From positions 1-20,485 of the forward strand of contig CAKTOJ010000021.1 of assembly GCA_934589665.1 (NCBI GenBank): a stretch of DNA of 20,485 bases, in the 5' to 3' direction. Each line of letters starts with the position of its first letter. Position 1 is the stretch's first letter. Both the position numbers and the translations under genes were made by a program. Under the pieces are notes generated by a model. The model did not search any database, had not been told where the DNA came from, and worked only from the letters and a program-made list of their open reading frames with translations. Shown here piece by piece: positions 1 to 8,800 of this stretch. This DNA comes from an uncultured Oscillospiraceae bacterium (GTDB lineage: Bacteria > Bacillota > Clostridia > Oscillospirales > Oscillospiraceae).

Positions 1-1467
1 GCCCGCTGGCGCTACGACAAAAAGGAAAACCTCATCGAGGTCTACGAGATCCCCTACACCACCACGACCGAGGCCATTATGGATAAGGTCGCCGAGCTCA
101 TCAAGGCCGGCAAGGTCAAGGAGATCACCGATATGCGCGACGAGACCGACCTCAACGGCCTCAAGCTGACGATCGACCTCAAGCGCGGCACCGATCCCGA
201 CAAGCTCATGCAGAAGCTGATGAAGTCCACCACGTTGCAGGACACCATGTCGTGTAACTTCAACGTCCTCATCGCGGGCATGCCGCGCGTGATGGGCGTG
301 CGCGAGCTGCTGGAGGAATGGTGCGCATGGCGCACGGAGTGTGTCCGCCGCCGCGTGTTCTTCGTGATGGGCAAAAAGAAGGATAAGCTGCACCTCTTAA
401 AGGGCCTCAAGCGCATCCTGCTCGACATTGACAAGGCCATCCGCATCATCCGCGAGACCGAGGCCGAGGCCGAGGTGGTGCCGAATCTGATGATCGGCTT
501 CGGCATCGACCAGATTCAAGCGGAATACGTCGCAGAGATCAAGCTGCGCAACATCAATAAGGAATACATTCTCAAGCGCGTGGAGGAGACCTCTGCCCTG
601 CAGGACGAGATCGAGGATCTTGAGGACATTCTTGCCCGTCCCGCACGCGTGAAGAAGATCATCGTCACCGAGCTGGAGGATGTGCGCAAAAAGTACGCCG
701 AGCCGCGCAGAACCGGCATTGTCTACGGCCACGAGGTCGAAGAATACGTGGAGGAGAACGCAGTGGACGACTATCCCGTGTCTGTGTTCCTCTCGCACGG
801 GGGCTACTTTAAGAAGATCACACCCGCATCGCTGCGCATGAACGCCGAGCAGAAATATAAGGAGGGTGACGCGCTCGCGCAGAGCGCGGAGACCTCCAAT
901 GCCGCCGAGGTCATGTTCTTCACGGATCAATGTCAGGTCTACAAGGCCCGCCTTTCCGACTTTGACGACGCCAAGGCCTCCGTGCTGGGCGATTATCTAC
1001 CCGCAAGGCTCGGCATGGATGAGGGGGAGAGCGTCATTTCCATGGTGCTTCCCGGTGATTACCGCGGCTGTCTGGTCTTCTTCTTTGAAAACGGAAAGGC
1101 CGCCCGCGTGGAGCTCTCCGCCTACCAGACGACCTCGAACCGCCGCAAGCTCACCGGTGCGTATTCGGACAAGTCCCCGCTGCGCACCATACTGTGCCTG
1201 CGCGAGGACTGTGAGCTGGCCGTTTACTCCACCGAACCGCGCGTGCTGGTGTTCTCCACCGCGCTGCTCGGCGTGAAGGCCACACGCACCACGCAGGGCG
1301 TCGCCGTTTTGACGCTGAAGAAAAAATTCACGCTTGATTACGCCTGTCCCGCCGAAGCAACCGGCATCACAAACCTCACGCGTTACCGCGGACGCAGCCT
1401 GCCCGCGACCGGCGCGCTGCTCAAAACGGAAGACAGCGACGAAAAACAAATTTCACTGATGGATTAA
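1..1467 (+). CDS. parC: DNA topoisomerase IV (type IIA) subunit A-like protein, 5' end cut by window
   Basis: This is the A subunit of a type IIA topoisomerase, the DNA breakage-reunion subunit that works with a GyrB/ParE-type partner to pass one duplex through another. The reading frame is open from base 1, so the start and the catalytic-tyrosine domain lie outside; 488 C-terminal residues are visible. They contain the tower region, then a long helical coiled-coil region rich in Glu, Lys and Arg (about residues 120-235) with the family's QDEIEDLEDIL-type stretch. A beta-rich C-terminal domain follows. I see no GyrA-box (QRRGGKG), which argues for a ParC-like decatenase rather than gyrase. 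The likely partner is the B subunit at 9813-11813, not an adjacent gene. The next gene starts 15 bases downstream on the same strand, suggesting cotranscription. Family assignment is firm; ParC versus GyrA naming is less so. Confidence 0.85.
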   Translation, partial: ARWRYDKKENLIEVYEIPYTTTTEAIMDKVAELIKAGKVKEITDMRDETDLNGLKLTIDLKRGTDPDKLMQKLMKSTTLQDTMSCNFNVLIAGMPRVMGVRELLEEWCAWRTECVRRRVFFVMGKKKDKLHLLKGLKRILLDIDKAIRIIRETEAEAEVVPNLMIGFGIDQIQAEYVAEIKLRNINKEYILKRVEETSALQDEIEDLEDILARPARVKKIIVTELEDVRKKYAEPRRTGIVYGHEVEEYVEENAVDDYPVSVFLSHGGYFKKITPASLRMNAEQKYKEGDALAQSAETSNAAEVMFFTDQCQVYKARLSDFDDAKASVLGDYLPARLGMDEGESVISMVLPGDYRGCLVFFFENGKAARVELSAYQTTSNRRKLTGAYSDKSPLRTILCLREDCELAVYSTEPRVLVFSTALLGVKATRTTQGVAVLTLKKKFTLDYACPAEATGITNLTRYRGRSLPATGALLKTEDSDEKQISLMD

Positions 1468-1482
1468 AAGGGAGGTCATTGC

Positions 1483-2334
1483 TTGAAGCTGTTCAAACAA
1501 TACATTTCCATCACGCTCGGCTGTGCGCTCATGGCGCTGGCCTTTGACTGGTTCTACGCCCCCAATGAGCTCACGCTCGGCGGCTTCACCGGTATTGCGC
1601 AGGTCATCAATTTCTTTGTTCCCGCACTTCCGGTCGGTATCACCGTCATTCTGCTCAACGCGCCGCTTTTCCTCCTGAGCCTCCGGCGCTTCGGCAGGCG
1701 CTTTCTGGTACGCTCCTTTTTCGCCGTGGCGGTCAACTCCATCTTCATCGATCTCATCAACGCTCTTTATACCTTTCAGCCCATGGATAAGCTCCTCGGC
1801 TGCATTTACGGCGGCGTGCTCGTGGGCGTTTCCCTCGGCTGGCTGCTGCGCGAAGAGGCCACTACCGGCGGTACGGAGCTCGGCGCATGGCTTTTGAAGT
1901 TCCGCATCCCTCAGCTCTCCATCGGCAATCTCTGCCTGTGCATCGACCTGACGATTATTGCACTCTACGCGGCGGTATTCCGCAGTCTGGAAAACGCACT
2001 CTACGGCGGCATCGCGCTCTATATCTCCACCAAGGTGATGGATATGGTCGTCTACGGCGGCAGCGCAGCCAAGCTTGCCTATATCATCTCAAACGAACAG
2101 GAGAAGATCACGCACGAGCTGCTCTCGCGCGACATGGGCGTCACCCGCCTGACGGCAGAAGGCGCTTATACGCACGACGACAAGCCCGTGTTGCTCTGCG
2201 CCATCCGCCGCAGCGAGATTGTGGCCGTTAAACGGCTCGTCAACGAGATCGATCCCGCCGCGTTCTTTATCGTCTGTGACGCGCGCGAGGTGCTTGGCGA
2301 AGGCTTCAGTGAATACAAGCCCGATGGGCTTTAA
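1483..2334 (+). CDS. YitT family membrane protein (DUF161 + DUF2179)
   Basis: A 283-residue membrane protein of the YitT family, whose biochemical role is not settled. The N-terminal motif GCALMALAFDWFYAPNELTLGG and a following GFTGIAQ are the family signature. Hydrophobic segments lie at about residues 8-25, 51-68, 77-95, 104-121 and 150-166. A soluble C-terminal domain of DUF2179 type covers about residues 219-273 and ends in the usual acidic and hydrophobic pattern FFIVCDAREVLGEGF. The start is a TTG, supported by GGGAGGT at 1470-1476 seven bases upstream; no ATG gives a better fit. The gene sits 15 bases after the topoisomerase A gene and 18 bases before the LUD gene, so it is probably cotranscribed with both. 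Nothing in the context reveals a substrate. Confidence 0.88.
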   Translation: MKLFKQYISITLGCALMALAFDWFYAPNELTLGGFTGIAQVINFFVPALPVGITVILLNAPLFLLSLRRFGRRFLVRSFFAVAVNSIFIDLINALYTFQPMDKLLGCIYGGVLVGVSLGWLLREEATTGGTELGAWLLKFRIPQLSIGNLCLCIDLTIIALYAAVFRSLENALYGGIALYISTKVMDMVVYGGSAAKLAYIISNEQEKITHELLSRDMGVTRLTAEGAYTHDDKPVLLCAIRRSEIVAVKRLVNEIDPAAFFIVCDAREVLGEGFSEYKPDGL

Positions 2335-2352
2335 AAAAAGGAGAAACTGACA

Positions 2353-2958
2353 ATGGATTTCACAACGATCAAAAATGCGCTGACTGCGCGCGGGTTCAAG
2401 GTGTCCTGCTTTGAAACGGGAAAAGAGGCTGCGGACTACCTCAATGCCCAGCTCGACGGGGCGACTATCGGCTTCGGAGGCAGCGTCACCCTTGACGAGC
2501 TGGGGCTTTACGATTCTCTTGGTACGCATAACACCGTCTACAGCCACTGGCATCTGCCCGAGGGCGCCACGGTGCCGCAGGTGCGCGGCAAGGCGGCGGA
2601 GAGCGAGCACTACATGCTCTCGGCCAACGGCATCGCCGAGACAGGCGAGATCATCAACATCGACGGCGGCGGCAACCGTGTCGCCTCCATGCTCTATGGG
2701 CACAAAAAGCTGTGGATCGTCGCAGGCAGCAACAAGGTCGCCCCGACCTATGACGAGGCGCTCTGGCGTGCGCGCAACATCGCCGCGCCGAAGAACGCAC
2801 AGCGCCTGCACCGCAAGACGCCCTGCGCTGTGAACGCTGACCATTGCTACAACTGCAAAAGCCCCGAACGCATCTGCCGCGGCCTTGCCGTGCTGTGGGA
2901 GCCGATCCTCAACGTTGAAACAGAGGTCGTCCTGATTGACGAGGCGCTGGGCTACTAA
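2353..2958 (+). CDS. LUD-domain protein (LutC/YkgG-like, DUF162)
   Basis: A 201-residue single-domain protein of the LUD superfamily, named for lactate utilisation proteins LutB and LutC. The glycine-rich motif GFGGSVTLDELGL lies at residues 40-52, followed by a Rossmann-like alternation and the segment INIDGGGNRVASMLYG (101-116). A cysteine cluster near the C terminus (C158, C165, C168, C175) occurs within a CYNCKSPERIC-type sequence, as I recall for clostridial stand-alone LUD proteins. It could bind a metal or an Fe-S cluster, which is inference. No lutA, lutB or lactate permease lies nearby, so a role in lactate oxidation is not supported by context. The ATG is preceded by AGGAG eight bases upstream. 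The preceding stop is 18 bases away and the next start 25 bases away. Confidence 0.85.
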   Translation: MDFTTIKNALTARGFKVSCFETGKEAADYLNAQLDGATIGFGGSVTLDELGLYDSLGTHNTVYSHWHLPEGATVPQVRGKAAESEHYMLSANGIAETGEIINIDGGGNRVASMLYGHKKLWIVAGSNKVAPTYDEALWRARNIAAPKNAQRLHRKTPCAVNADHCYNCKSPERICRGLAVLWEPILNVETEVVLIDEALGY

Positions 2959-2983
2959 ACGATCGAACCGGGGAGGGCGTGCC

Positions 2984-3649
2984 GTGAAACAGAAAATCAT
3001 TCTTCTCGCCGCGGCGCTGAGTCTGCTGCTCACCGGGTGCGGCAGCACGCTGCTCTCGCGCTCGTGGTCGTCGGTCACGCCGCACAGCGCCGGCTACTGG
3101 GAGGACGGCGGCCGCGACACGCTGCGCGCCGACAGCTATCAGGATCTCGTCAACACGCTGCTTCTGCTCGTGGATGATCACGCCGAAAGCGGCGTTGTCC
3201 GCTGCTATTTCGGCGGCGATGTGGAATATACTGAGCTTGCCGCCGATGCGTGCAGCGAGGTCCAGCAGGAGACGGCGCTGGGGGCGTATCTGCTCGATTA
3301 CATCACCTACTCCGGTCAGGAGGAGCGCGGCTTCTATGAGCTGACGCTCCGCTTCGGCTATCGCCGCACGGAAGAAGAGCAGCAGAGCATCATAAACGCC
3401 ACGAGCACCGAGGCTCTTCCCGATCTGCTGCGCACCGCGGCCGAGGAGGGCAAAACATCCCTCGTTGTACGCGTCACCTACTTCTCCACCGACCGGAGCG
3501 GCGTGGAGGATCAGATCCATGCTGTGCAGGCCGAGCTCTCCGGCCTGCGTTCGGCACAGGAGTTGTCTGCGCCGTGGCCCGTTGCATTTTATCCCGACAC
3601 CGCAGAACCGGGTATTGTGGAAATTCTGCTCTCCGCAGAAGCGGAATAA
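2984..3649 (+). CDS. Predicted lipoprotein of unknown function
   Basis: A 221-residue secreted lipoprotein. The N terminus is KQK, a hydrophobic stretch of about 12 residues, then the lipobox LLTGC with the lipidated cysteine at residue 19, so it should be anchored to the outer face of the membrane. The rest is a soluble, mostly acidic domain with alternating strand-helix character and no motif I recognise. A GTG start at 2984 is chosen because it places the signal peptide at the very N terminus, with a GGGAGGG site at 2971-2977; an in-frame ATG at 2936 would overlap the upstream gene and put an Arg-rich tail before the signal peptide. It is the last gene of the run that begins with the topoisomerase A gene. 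Function unknown. Confidence 0.8.
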   Translation: MKQKIILLAAALSLLLTGCGSTLLSRSWSSVTPHSAGYWEDGGRDTLRADSYQDLVNTLLLLVDDHAESGVVRCYFGGDVEYTELAADACSEVQQETALGAYLLDYITYSGQEERGFYELTLRFGYRRTEEEQQSIINATSTEALPDLLRTAAEEGKTSLVVRVTYFSTDRSGVEDQIHAVQAELSGLRSAQELSAPWPVAFYPDTAEPGIVEILLSAEAE

Positions 3650-3704
3650 ATGAAGAGCTCTTTCCATAAAATTATGAACCGATCGTCACCGGTCCGATAG
3701 ATGA

Positions 3705-3872
3705 AAATGCGGCTCCGGTTTTGATGGGGCCGGTCTGCCGGAATGCCTGAACACGCCGGCCAAGGCCGCATCGTTTTACGAGTATCTGCTCTCCCGCGGC
3801 ATTTCACAGGCGGATGCCGATGGCATTTTCTATCAAAATGCACAGACATTCTTTCACAAAAACCTGCCATAA
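3705..3872 (+). pseudogene. Decayed C-terminal fragment, probably an M19-type (membrane) dipeptidase
   Basis: The frame ending in TAA at 3870-3872 encodes about 55 residues with no start codon of its own and an in-frame stop just upstream (3702-3704). The translation begins with CGSGFDGAGLPECLNTPAKA and ends with a GIFYQNAQTFFHKNLP-type helix. This resembles the end of M19 dipeptidases, where a GSDFDG motif is followed by a proline-rich turn, a helix, and a final F/G-x-N-x-x-x-F helix. In this copy the first Asp of GSDFDG would be Gly. A different frame upstream (about 3672-3749) also reads protein-like, as if a frameshift separated the two parts. The upstream body of the enzyme is absent. 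An unrelated TIM-barrel metal hydrolase is the main alternative. Confidence 0.45.
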
Positions 3873-3877
3873 TACGA

Positions 3878-3910
3878 GCGCACCGCGGTCCAAACCGCGG
3901 TGCGCTTTGC
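3878..3910. terminator. Hairpin, possible weak intrinsic terminator
   Basis: A perfect 12-bp inverted repeat, GCGCACCGCGGT (3878-3889) and its complement (3894-3905), encloses the loop CCAA and is followed on the plus strand only by TTTGC. It starts six bases after the stop of the dipeptidase remnant, which fits a leftover terminator of that gene. The T-tract is short, so efficiency is uncertain. Confidence 0.55.
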
Positions 3911-3951
3911 AGATGCTTCGTCCAAGCATTTCGATTTTCCGGAAGGAATCC

Positions 3952-3992
3952 AAAAAAATAACACCACGACAATATCGTGGTGTTATTTTTTT
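3952..3992. terminator. Bidirectional intrinsic terminator downstream of tRNA-Gly
   Basis: A perfect 18-bp inverted repeat: AAAAAAATAACACCACGA (3952-3969), loop of five bases, and its complement (3975-3992). Both ends carry seven A or T residues, so it should terminate in either direction. On the minus strand it abuts the 3' CCA of the tRNA gene and is evidently its terminator. Confidence 0.9.
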
Positions 3993-4067
3993 GGAGCGGG
4001 CGACGAGGCTCGAACTCGCTACCTCCACCTTGGCAAGGTGGCGCTCTACCAGATGAGCTACGCCCGC
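3992..4067 (-). tRNA. tRNA-Gly (anticodon GCC)
   Basis: Read on the minus strand the gene starts GCGGGCG (4067-4061), which pairs with CGCCCGC at 4002-3996. The discriminator is T (3995), and CCA is encoded at 3994-3992. The D arm reads AGCTCATCTGGTAGAGC. The anticodon stem-loop is CCACC-TTGCCAA-GGTGG, with anticodon GCC at 4034-4032. The T loop contains GTTCGAGCC. All four stems pair well, so it looks functional. Anticodon GCC reads the GGC/GGT glycine codons, which are heavily used in this GC-rich sequence. It has its own promoter and terminator and stands alone. Confidence 0.96.
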
Positions 4068-4079
4068 GGAACAAAGAGA

Positions 4080-4108
4080 ATATTACCAGATTTTCTCCCG
4101 GTTGTCAA
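4080..4108 (-). promoter_or_regulatory. Promoter of tRNA-Gly
   Basis: On the minus strand TTGACA (4108-4103), a 17-base spacer and TAATAT (4085-4080) form a near-consensus housekeeping-sigma promoter. The -10 box ends 12 bases before the mature 5' end of the tRNA. Confidence 0.88.
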
Positions 4109-4149
4109 GCCGTATTTTTAATTTTCCTTCAAAATTCAGCAGCGGCGGC

Positions 4150-4196
4150 TTGCAAATCCCTCTATCGTATGATAAACTTCTGATTCGGATTTGTAA
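4150..4196 (+). promoter_or_regulatory. Imperfect inverted repeat in the prfC leader
   Basis: TTGCAAATCC (4150-4159) can pair with GGATTTGTAA (4187-4196), ten base pairs with one G-U wobble, enclosing 27 bases. The right arm ends nine bases before the AGGAG of prfC. A TATGAT at 4168-4173 inside the loop could be a -10 box, but no -35 at proper spacing was found. It could be an operator dyad or a leader hairpin; neither is proven. Confidence 0.3.
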
Positions 4197-4204
4197 GATA
4201 AGAT

Positions 4205-4209
4205 AGGAG
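4205..4209 (+). promoter_or_regulatory. Ribosome binding site that decides the prfC start
   Basis: AGGAG lies one base before the first in-frame ATG (4211) but seven bases before the second (4217). Normal spacing favours the second ATG. Confidence 0.75.
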
Positions 4210-4216
4210 TATGACT

Positions 4217-5803
4217 ATGGCCACACTACACGAAGAGATCTCGCGCCGGCGGACCTTCGCCATCATCTCGCACCCTGACGCCGGTAAAACGACACTGACG
4301 GAAAAATTCCTGCTCTATGGCGGTGCCATTGCGCAGGCCGGCGAGGTTAAGGGTAAGCGCGAGCGCGCGGCGAAATCCGACTGGATGGAGATTGAGAAGC
4401 AGCGCGGCATTTCCGTGACCTCGTCCGTCATGCAGTTCCAGCATGACGGCTACTGCATCAACATCCTCGACACGCCCGGCCATCAGGACTTCTCTGAGGA
4501 CACCTACCGCACGCTGATGGCGGCGGACAGCGCGGTAATGGTCATTGACGGCGCAAAGGGCGTCGAGCCGCAGACGCGCAAGCTCTTCAAGGTCTGCGCC
4601 CTGCGCCACATCCCCATCTTCACGTTCATCAACAAGATGGACCGCGAAACGCGCGACCCGCTGGAGCTTTGCGAGGAGGTCGAGCGCGAGCTCGGCATCG
4701 ACACCTATGCCGTCAACTGGCCGATCGGCTGCGGCAAGGAGTTTCAAGGCGTGTATGACCGCGAAAAGCAATGCATCATTCACTTCACCGATGCAGGCCA
4801 CGCAAGAAAGGCCGGCGTGACGGAGATCACGCTGGACGATCCCGCATTGGTCGATCTCATCGGCCAGAAGCGGCGCGATAACCTTGCCGAGGAGGTCGAG
4901 CTGCTCGGCGCGGGACGCGAGTTTGACCTTGACGCGGTGCGGAACGGCACGCTCTCCCCTGTGTTCTTCGGCAGCGCGCTGACGAACTTCGGCGTGGAGC
5001 CGTTCCTGGAGGGCTTTCTGCGCATGACGACTGCTCCGCTCTCGCGCGAGAGCGACGCGGGTGTGATCGACGCGTTTTCCCCCGATTTTTCCGCCTTTGT
5101 CTTTAAAATTCAGGCCAACATGAATAAGGCCCACCGCGACCGCCTTGCGTTCATGCGCATCTGCTCAGGCAAGTTTGAGCGCGACACGGAGTATTTCCAT
5201 GTGCAGGGCAATAAGAAAATGCGTCTTTCCCAGCCGCAGACCATGATGGCCAGCGAGCGTGAGATCGTAGATGAGGCCTATGCCGGCGATATCATCGGCG
5301 TGTTCGATCCCGGCATCTTCTCCATCGGCGACACCATTACCGTGCCGGGCAAAAAGTTCCGTTTCGGCGGCATCCCGACCTTTGAGCCGGAGCACTTCAT
5401 GTCCGTCAGTCCCAAGGACACGATGAAGCGCAAGCAGTTCGTCAAGGGCGTGGAGCAGATCGCCCAGGAGGGCGCGATCCAGATTTTCAAAATGCCGGAT
5501 TCCGGCTTTGAGGATATTGTTGTCGGCGTCGTCGGCACGCTGCAATTCGATGTGTTCGAGTACCGTATGAAAAACGAATACGGCGTTGATCTCATTATGC
5601 GCTCGCTGCCCTATGAGCACCTGCGGCTCATTGCAGAGTGCCCAGGTGATCCGAAGGACCTGATGTTCTGCACGGGTTCTCGTCTGCTTGAGGATTTCAA
5701 GGGCCGCAGGCTCATCGCCTTCGGCGGCGAGTGGAGCGTCGGCTTCCTCACCAAGCACAATCCCGGCCTTGTGCTGGAGGACTGGCTGAGCGTATCGAAA
5801 TAA
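4217..5803 (+). CDS. prfC: Peptide chain release factor 3 (RF3), translational GTPase
   Basis: RF3 is the GTPase that removes RF1/RF2 from the ribosome after peptide release. The protein is 528 residues, the normal length for the family. The G1 P-loop is SHPDAGKTTL at 18-27. The switch region KSDWMEIEKQRGISVTSSVM is at about 53-72 and is diagnostic of RF3. G3 is DTPGH at 85-89 and G4 is NKMD at 139-142. Domain II follows, with FKIQANMNKAHRDRLAFMRI, which is RF3-specific, and then the C-terminal domain with VGVVGTLQFDVFEYRMKNEY. ATG 4217 is preferred to ATG 4211 because of ribosome-binding-site spacing. The gene is monocistronic, with a strong terminator 15 bases after its stop. It faces the BlaR1-like gene tail to tail. 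Confidence 0.97.
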   Translation: MATLHEEISRRRTFAIISHPDAGKTTLTEKFLLYGGAIAQAGEVKGKRERAAKSDWMEIEKQRGISVTSSVMQFQHDGYCINILDTPGHQDFSEDTYRTLMAADSAVMVIDGAKGVEPQTRKLFKVCALRHIPIFTFINKMDRETRDPLELCEEVERELGIDTYAVNWPIGCGKEFQGVYDREKQCIIHFTDAGHARKAGVTEITLDDPALVDLIGQKRRDNLAEEVELLGAGREFDLDAVRNGTLSPVFFGSALTNFGVEPFLEGFLRMTTAPLSRESDAGVIDAFSPDFSAFVFKIQANMNKAHRDRLAFMRICSGKFERDTEYFHVQGNKKMRLSQPQTMMASEREIVDEAYAGDIIGVFDPGIFSIGDTITVPGKKFRFGGIPTFEPEHFMSVSPKDTMKRKQFVKGVEQIAQEGAIQIFKMPDSGFEDIVVGVVGTLQFDVFEYRMKNEYGVDLIMRSLPYEHLRLIAECPGDPKDLMFCTGSRLLEDFKGRRLIAFGGEWSVGFLTKHNPGLVLEDWLSVSK

Positions 5804-5813
5804 ATATGGCATG

Positions 5814-5848
5814 AAAAACCGGAGGACGGTACGTCCTCCGGCTTTTTT
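5814..5848. terminator. Bidirectional terminator between prfC and the BlaR1-like gene
   Basis: CCGGAGGACG (5819-5828) pairs with CGTCCTCCGG (5832-5841) around the short loop GTA. A run of A precedes it and six T follow it, so it can serve both convergent genes. Confidence 0.9.
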
Positions 5849-5858
5849 GTGCATTGTT

Positions 5859-8800
5859 TTATGCCTCGAACGGCGTAAACGGCAGAATCTCATAAGTGTA
5901 TTTTCTATTGATCCGACCCGCCTCGCGCTCGCTGATCTCATGGAACGCGGGATTCCGCTTGTGCGTGCCGTCCGGCTGCTCGAGGAGGAAATCATCGGAG
6001 GTATCCGAATAGTACCACACCTCGCCGCCGGCGTCGCTTGCCGTGTACTGCACCATTTCCAGCAGCTTCAGCTCCCCGTCGATATAGCGGTAGTAGGCGT
6101 CGCTGTACTCATAGATGCCGCCGTCGCCGCTGTTTGCAATGCTGCCGTCGGTGCAGAGGTAATAGCGGCAGCGGTTCCAGCCATCCACCAGCCGCACCGC
6201 CTGGTCTCCTTCAAGCCGGAAAATGTTGAAGATGACGGTATTGTTTCCGCTCCACGAAACGCCAAGCAGCAGCTCGGGCACACCGTCTCCGTCAAGGTCG
6301 CGCAGCAGCCATCCCGTCTCGTCCTCTTTGGCAAGCTGCCATGCGCTCTCACCAAACTCCGCCTGATAGTCGCTGATACTGCTTTTGATGCGGCGCATGG
6401 CAGAAACGTCGGCGAGCAGATTATCATAAGCGGCAAAGCCCGTAATGGTAGGGATCTCCTCTGTCGCAGCCGTATAGAGCACCGAACTCTGCGGGCCGTC
6501 GATCGTCCGCTGGAGTGTCATAATCGCCCGGCCGCCATCGTCCGTCTTTACACGGAAGGCCACCGTCCCCTCCCCGCGGTAGACGAAAGCGGGATCTTCC
6601 GCCAGCTCTCCGCCAAGGCCGCAGGAAAAGCCGATGCCATCCTGTGTGACAAACATCACGCCGATAGGGATCTCATCGCCCATCCTCCGGTAGAGCACAG
6701 CGCCCACAAGGTCCTCATACAGATCTGTCGATACGGCCGCGACGAACCGCCAGCCGCTCTCCGCCTGCCGGTCGAAAACCGTGCGAAGCTGCTCCACATT
6801 CCACACCTCCTCCTGCGAGCGGAACGCAAAGGTGTGTCCCATGGCCTTGAGCTGCATTTCCTCCAGCTGGATCTGCCGTTCGTCCGCATTCTCATAGCTC
6901 CAATGCATTTCGATCCAATAGAACGCAATGCTCTCCGGCTGTGGGTAGAGGTACACCACCGTGTTGCTCATGCCCTCCTGCGTGACACAGCGGTAGTGGT
7001 CGTAGAACTTTTCCAGCTCATAGCCTGCGTTATAAAGTCCCATCAGCGTTTCGTCAAAGCCGCTTTCCTCCGTAACGCGGAGGTAGGAGCCCGTCCCGGC
7101 GCTCGAGCGCCAGATCGGCTCGCTTCCCTCACGCTCCCAGCCGTCCGGGATCTGGAGGCTCCACTCGTCCACATAAACGCGGCCGGCCTCTACCGTCCCA
7201 TTATGCTGCGCGAAGGCCTCTGTGGACTCATATACCTCGACGGTGAGCTTGCGCAGGCTGTTCGCCGTCCAGTAGCGGACGGGCGAGTTGACGCGCACCA
7301 CGCAGTAGCCGCCGTTCAGCTGCCCCTGATAGAGGACATTCTCCTCCCGCGCAAGCTCCGATGCGGCACAGGCGCGGTAAAGCTCCTGCCCATCGGTAAA
7401 ACCACCGTAGAACCGCGCGGCCAGCTTGAGCGGTGTTTTGAAGTCCGTCCATTCCGGCCCGGTGAGCGTGTTGCTGCCATCGAAGGGCAGCGCGTAGGAA
7501 ACACTCAACTCCCGCATCCCGTCATACAGAGCGCCGCTGACGCTCAGCTCCGCATTCTCGTCCGGACAGCTGATCTGATAGCTGAACGCGCCGCCGGCAT
7601 CCAGCACACCGCCGTCTGTGACCGTTCCGTTCACTTCCGCGGCGCGCAGCGCCGCCGTGACCGTCTCTTCAGCGATCGGATATTCGGTTTGCGCCAGCAT
7701 CGTATTGGTGGGATAGGTAAAGTCAAAATCAAAGTCCTCCGGCAGCGGAGCGTCGCCCTCGGTAAAGGGCCATGCTTCCAGCCAGGCGTAATCTGCTTTG
7801 TAGCTGTCGCCGTCGATCTCAAGATAGACGTTGCCGTTGTTCCCCACATGGTGACGCACACCGTCAGACGTGGTGACAAAGAGACGGATCACGCCGCCAT
7901 TCAGCGGCTCCTCATTGCGGACGTGCCGCCCGCGGCTCTCATTGATGAGCATGACCGCTTTCCCGATCTCGTCCGCGTTCAGCTCCTTATACTGCCGGTT
8001 CTCCGCCTGCGGGAGCACAACCAGCTCCACGCGCGTCACATCCTCCGCGCGCAGCTCTCTCGCCCACCGCATCGTCTCCCGCTGCGGATTCGTCAGAAAG
8101 CAGACCGCCACAACGGCGCAGGCCGCGACGGAAAGGACGATCACCCAGAATGCGGGCTTTCTATAGTTCAGCACGCTTTTCACGCGTTCCTTCACACCGA
8201 CCTCGCCAAAGGCGAGCGGACAGGCGGCGATCATCCGTCTCGGCACACTGCATGCAAGCAGCGCCTGCGAGTAGTCCGCGCGCCGCGCGGGATCAAGCGT
8301 CTTTACCACGCGCTCGTCGCATGCAAGCTCAATATCGCGGCAGAGCAGCACATACGCCAGCCACAGCACTGGGTTGAACCAGTAGAGCGCAAGCAGCAGG
8401 AAGCCCATCGGCTTCCACCAGTGGTCGTGCCGCGCGAGATGCGCCCGCTCGTGCGCGAGAACACATTCCATATTCTCCCCGCTCATCGAAAAAGGAAGGT
8501 AGATCCTCGGATGCAGCACGCCGAGGATAAAGGGCGAGGCAACATGCTCACTCTGATAAATGTTCTCCCGCAGCCGCACGGCAGTCCGCACGCGCCGCCG
8601 CAGCCGCAGATAGCTCACCAGCGCATAGCCGAGCAGCGCGGCAGCTCCGATGAGCCAGACGACACCCGCAATCTCCGTCCAGACATAAAGCGGGTTGACG
8701 CTTGCGGCCGGGTCAGCGGCGAAGCTTTCACTCAGCGCGGGGTTCACGGCGTTATCAATGACTGTTACGCCGCTTGTGACAGTCGGCGCCGGGTCGAACT

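Noticed and set aside
2089..3078. A 329-codon minus-strand frame over the YitT, LUD and lipoprotein genes
   Set aside because: It spans three plus-strand genes with good starts and family motifs, and has no recognisable domain of its own.
3952..3992. The long perfect inverted repeat as a mobile element end or CRISPR repeat
   Set aside because: It occurs once, has A/T tracts at both ends and abuts the tRNA 3' end, so an intrinsic terminator explains it.
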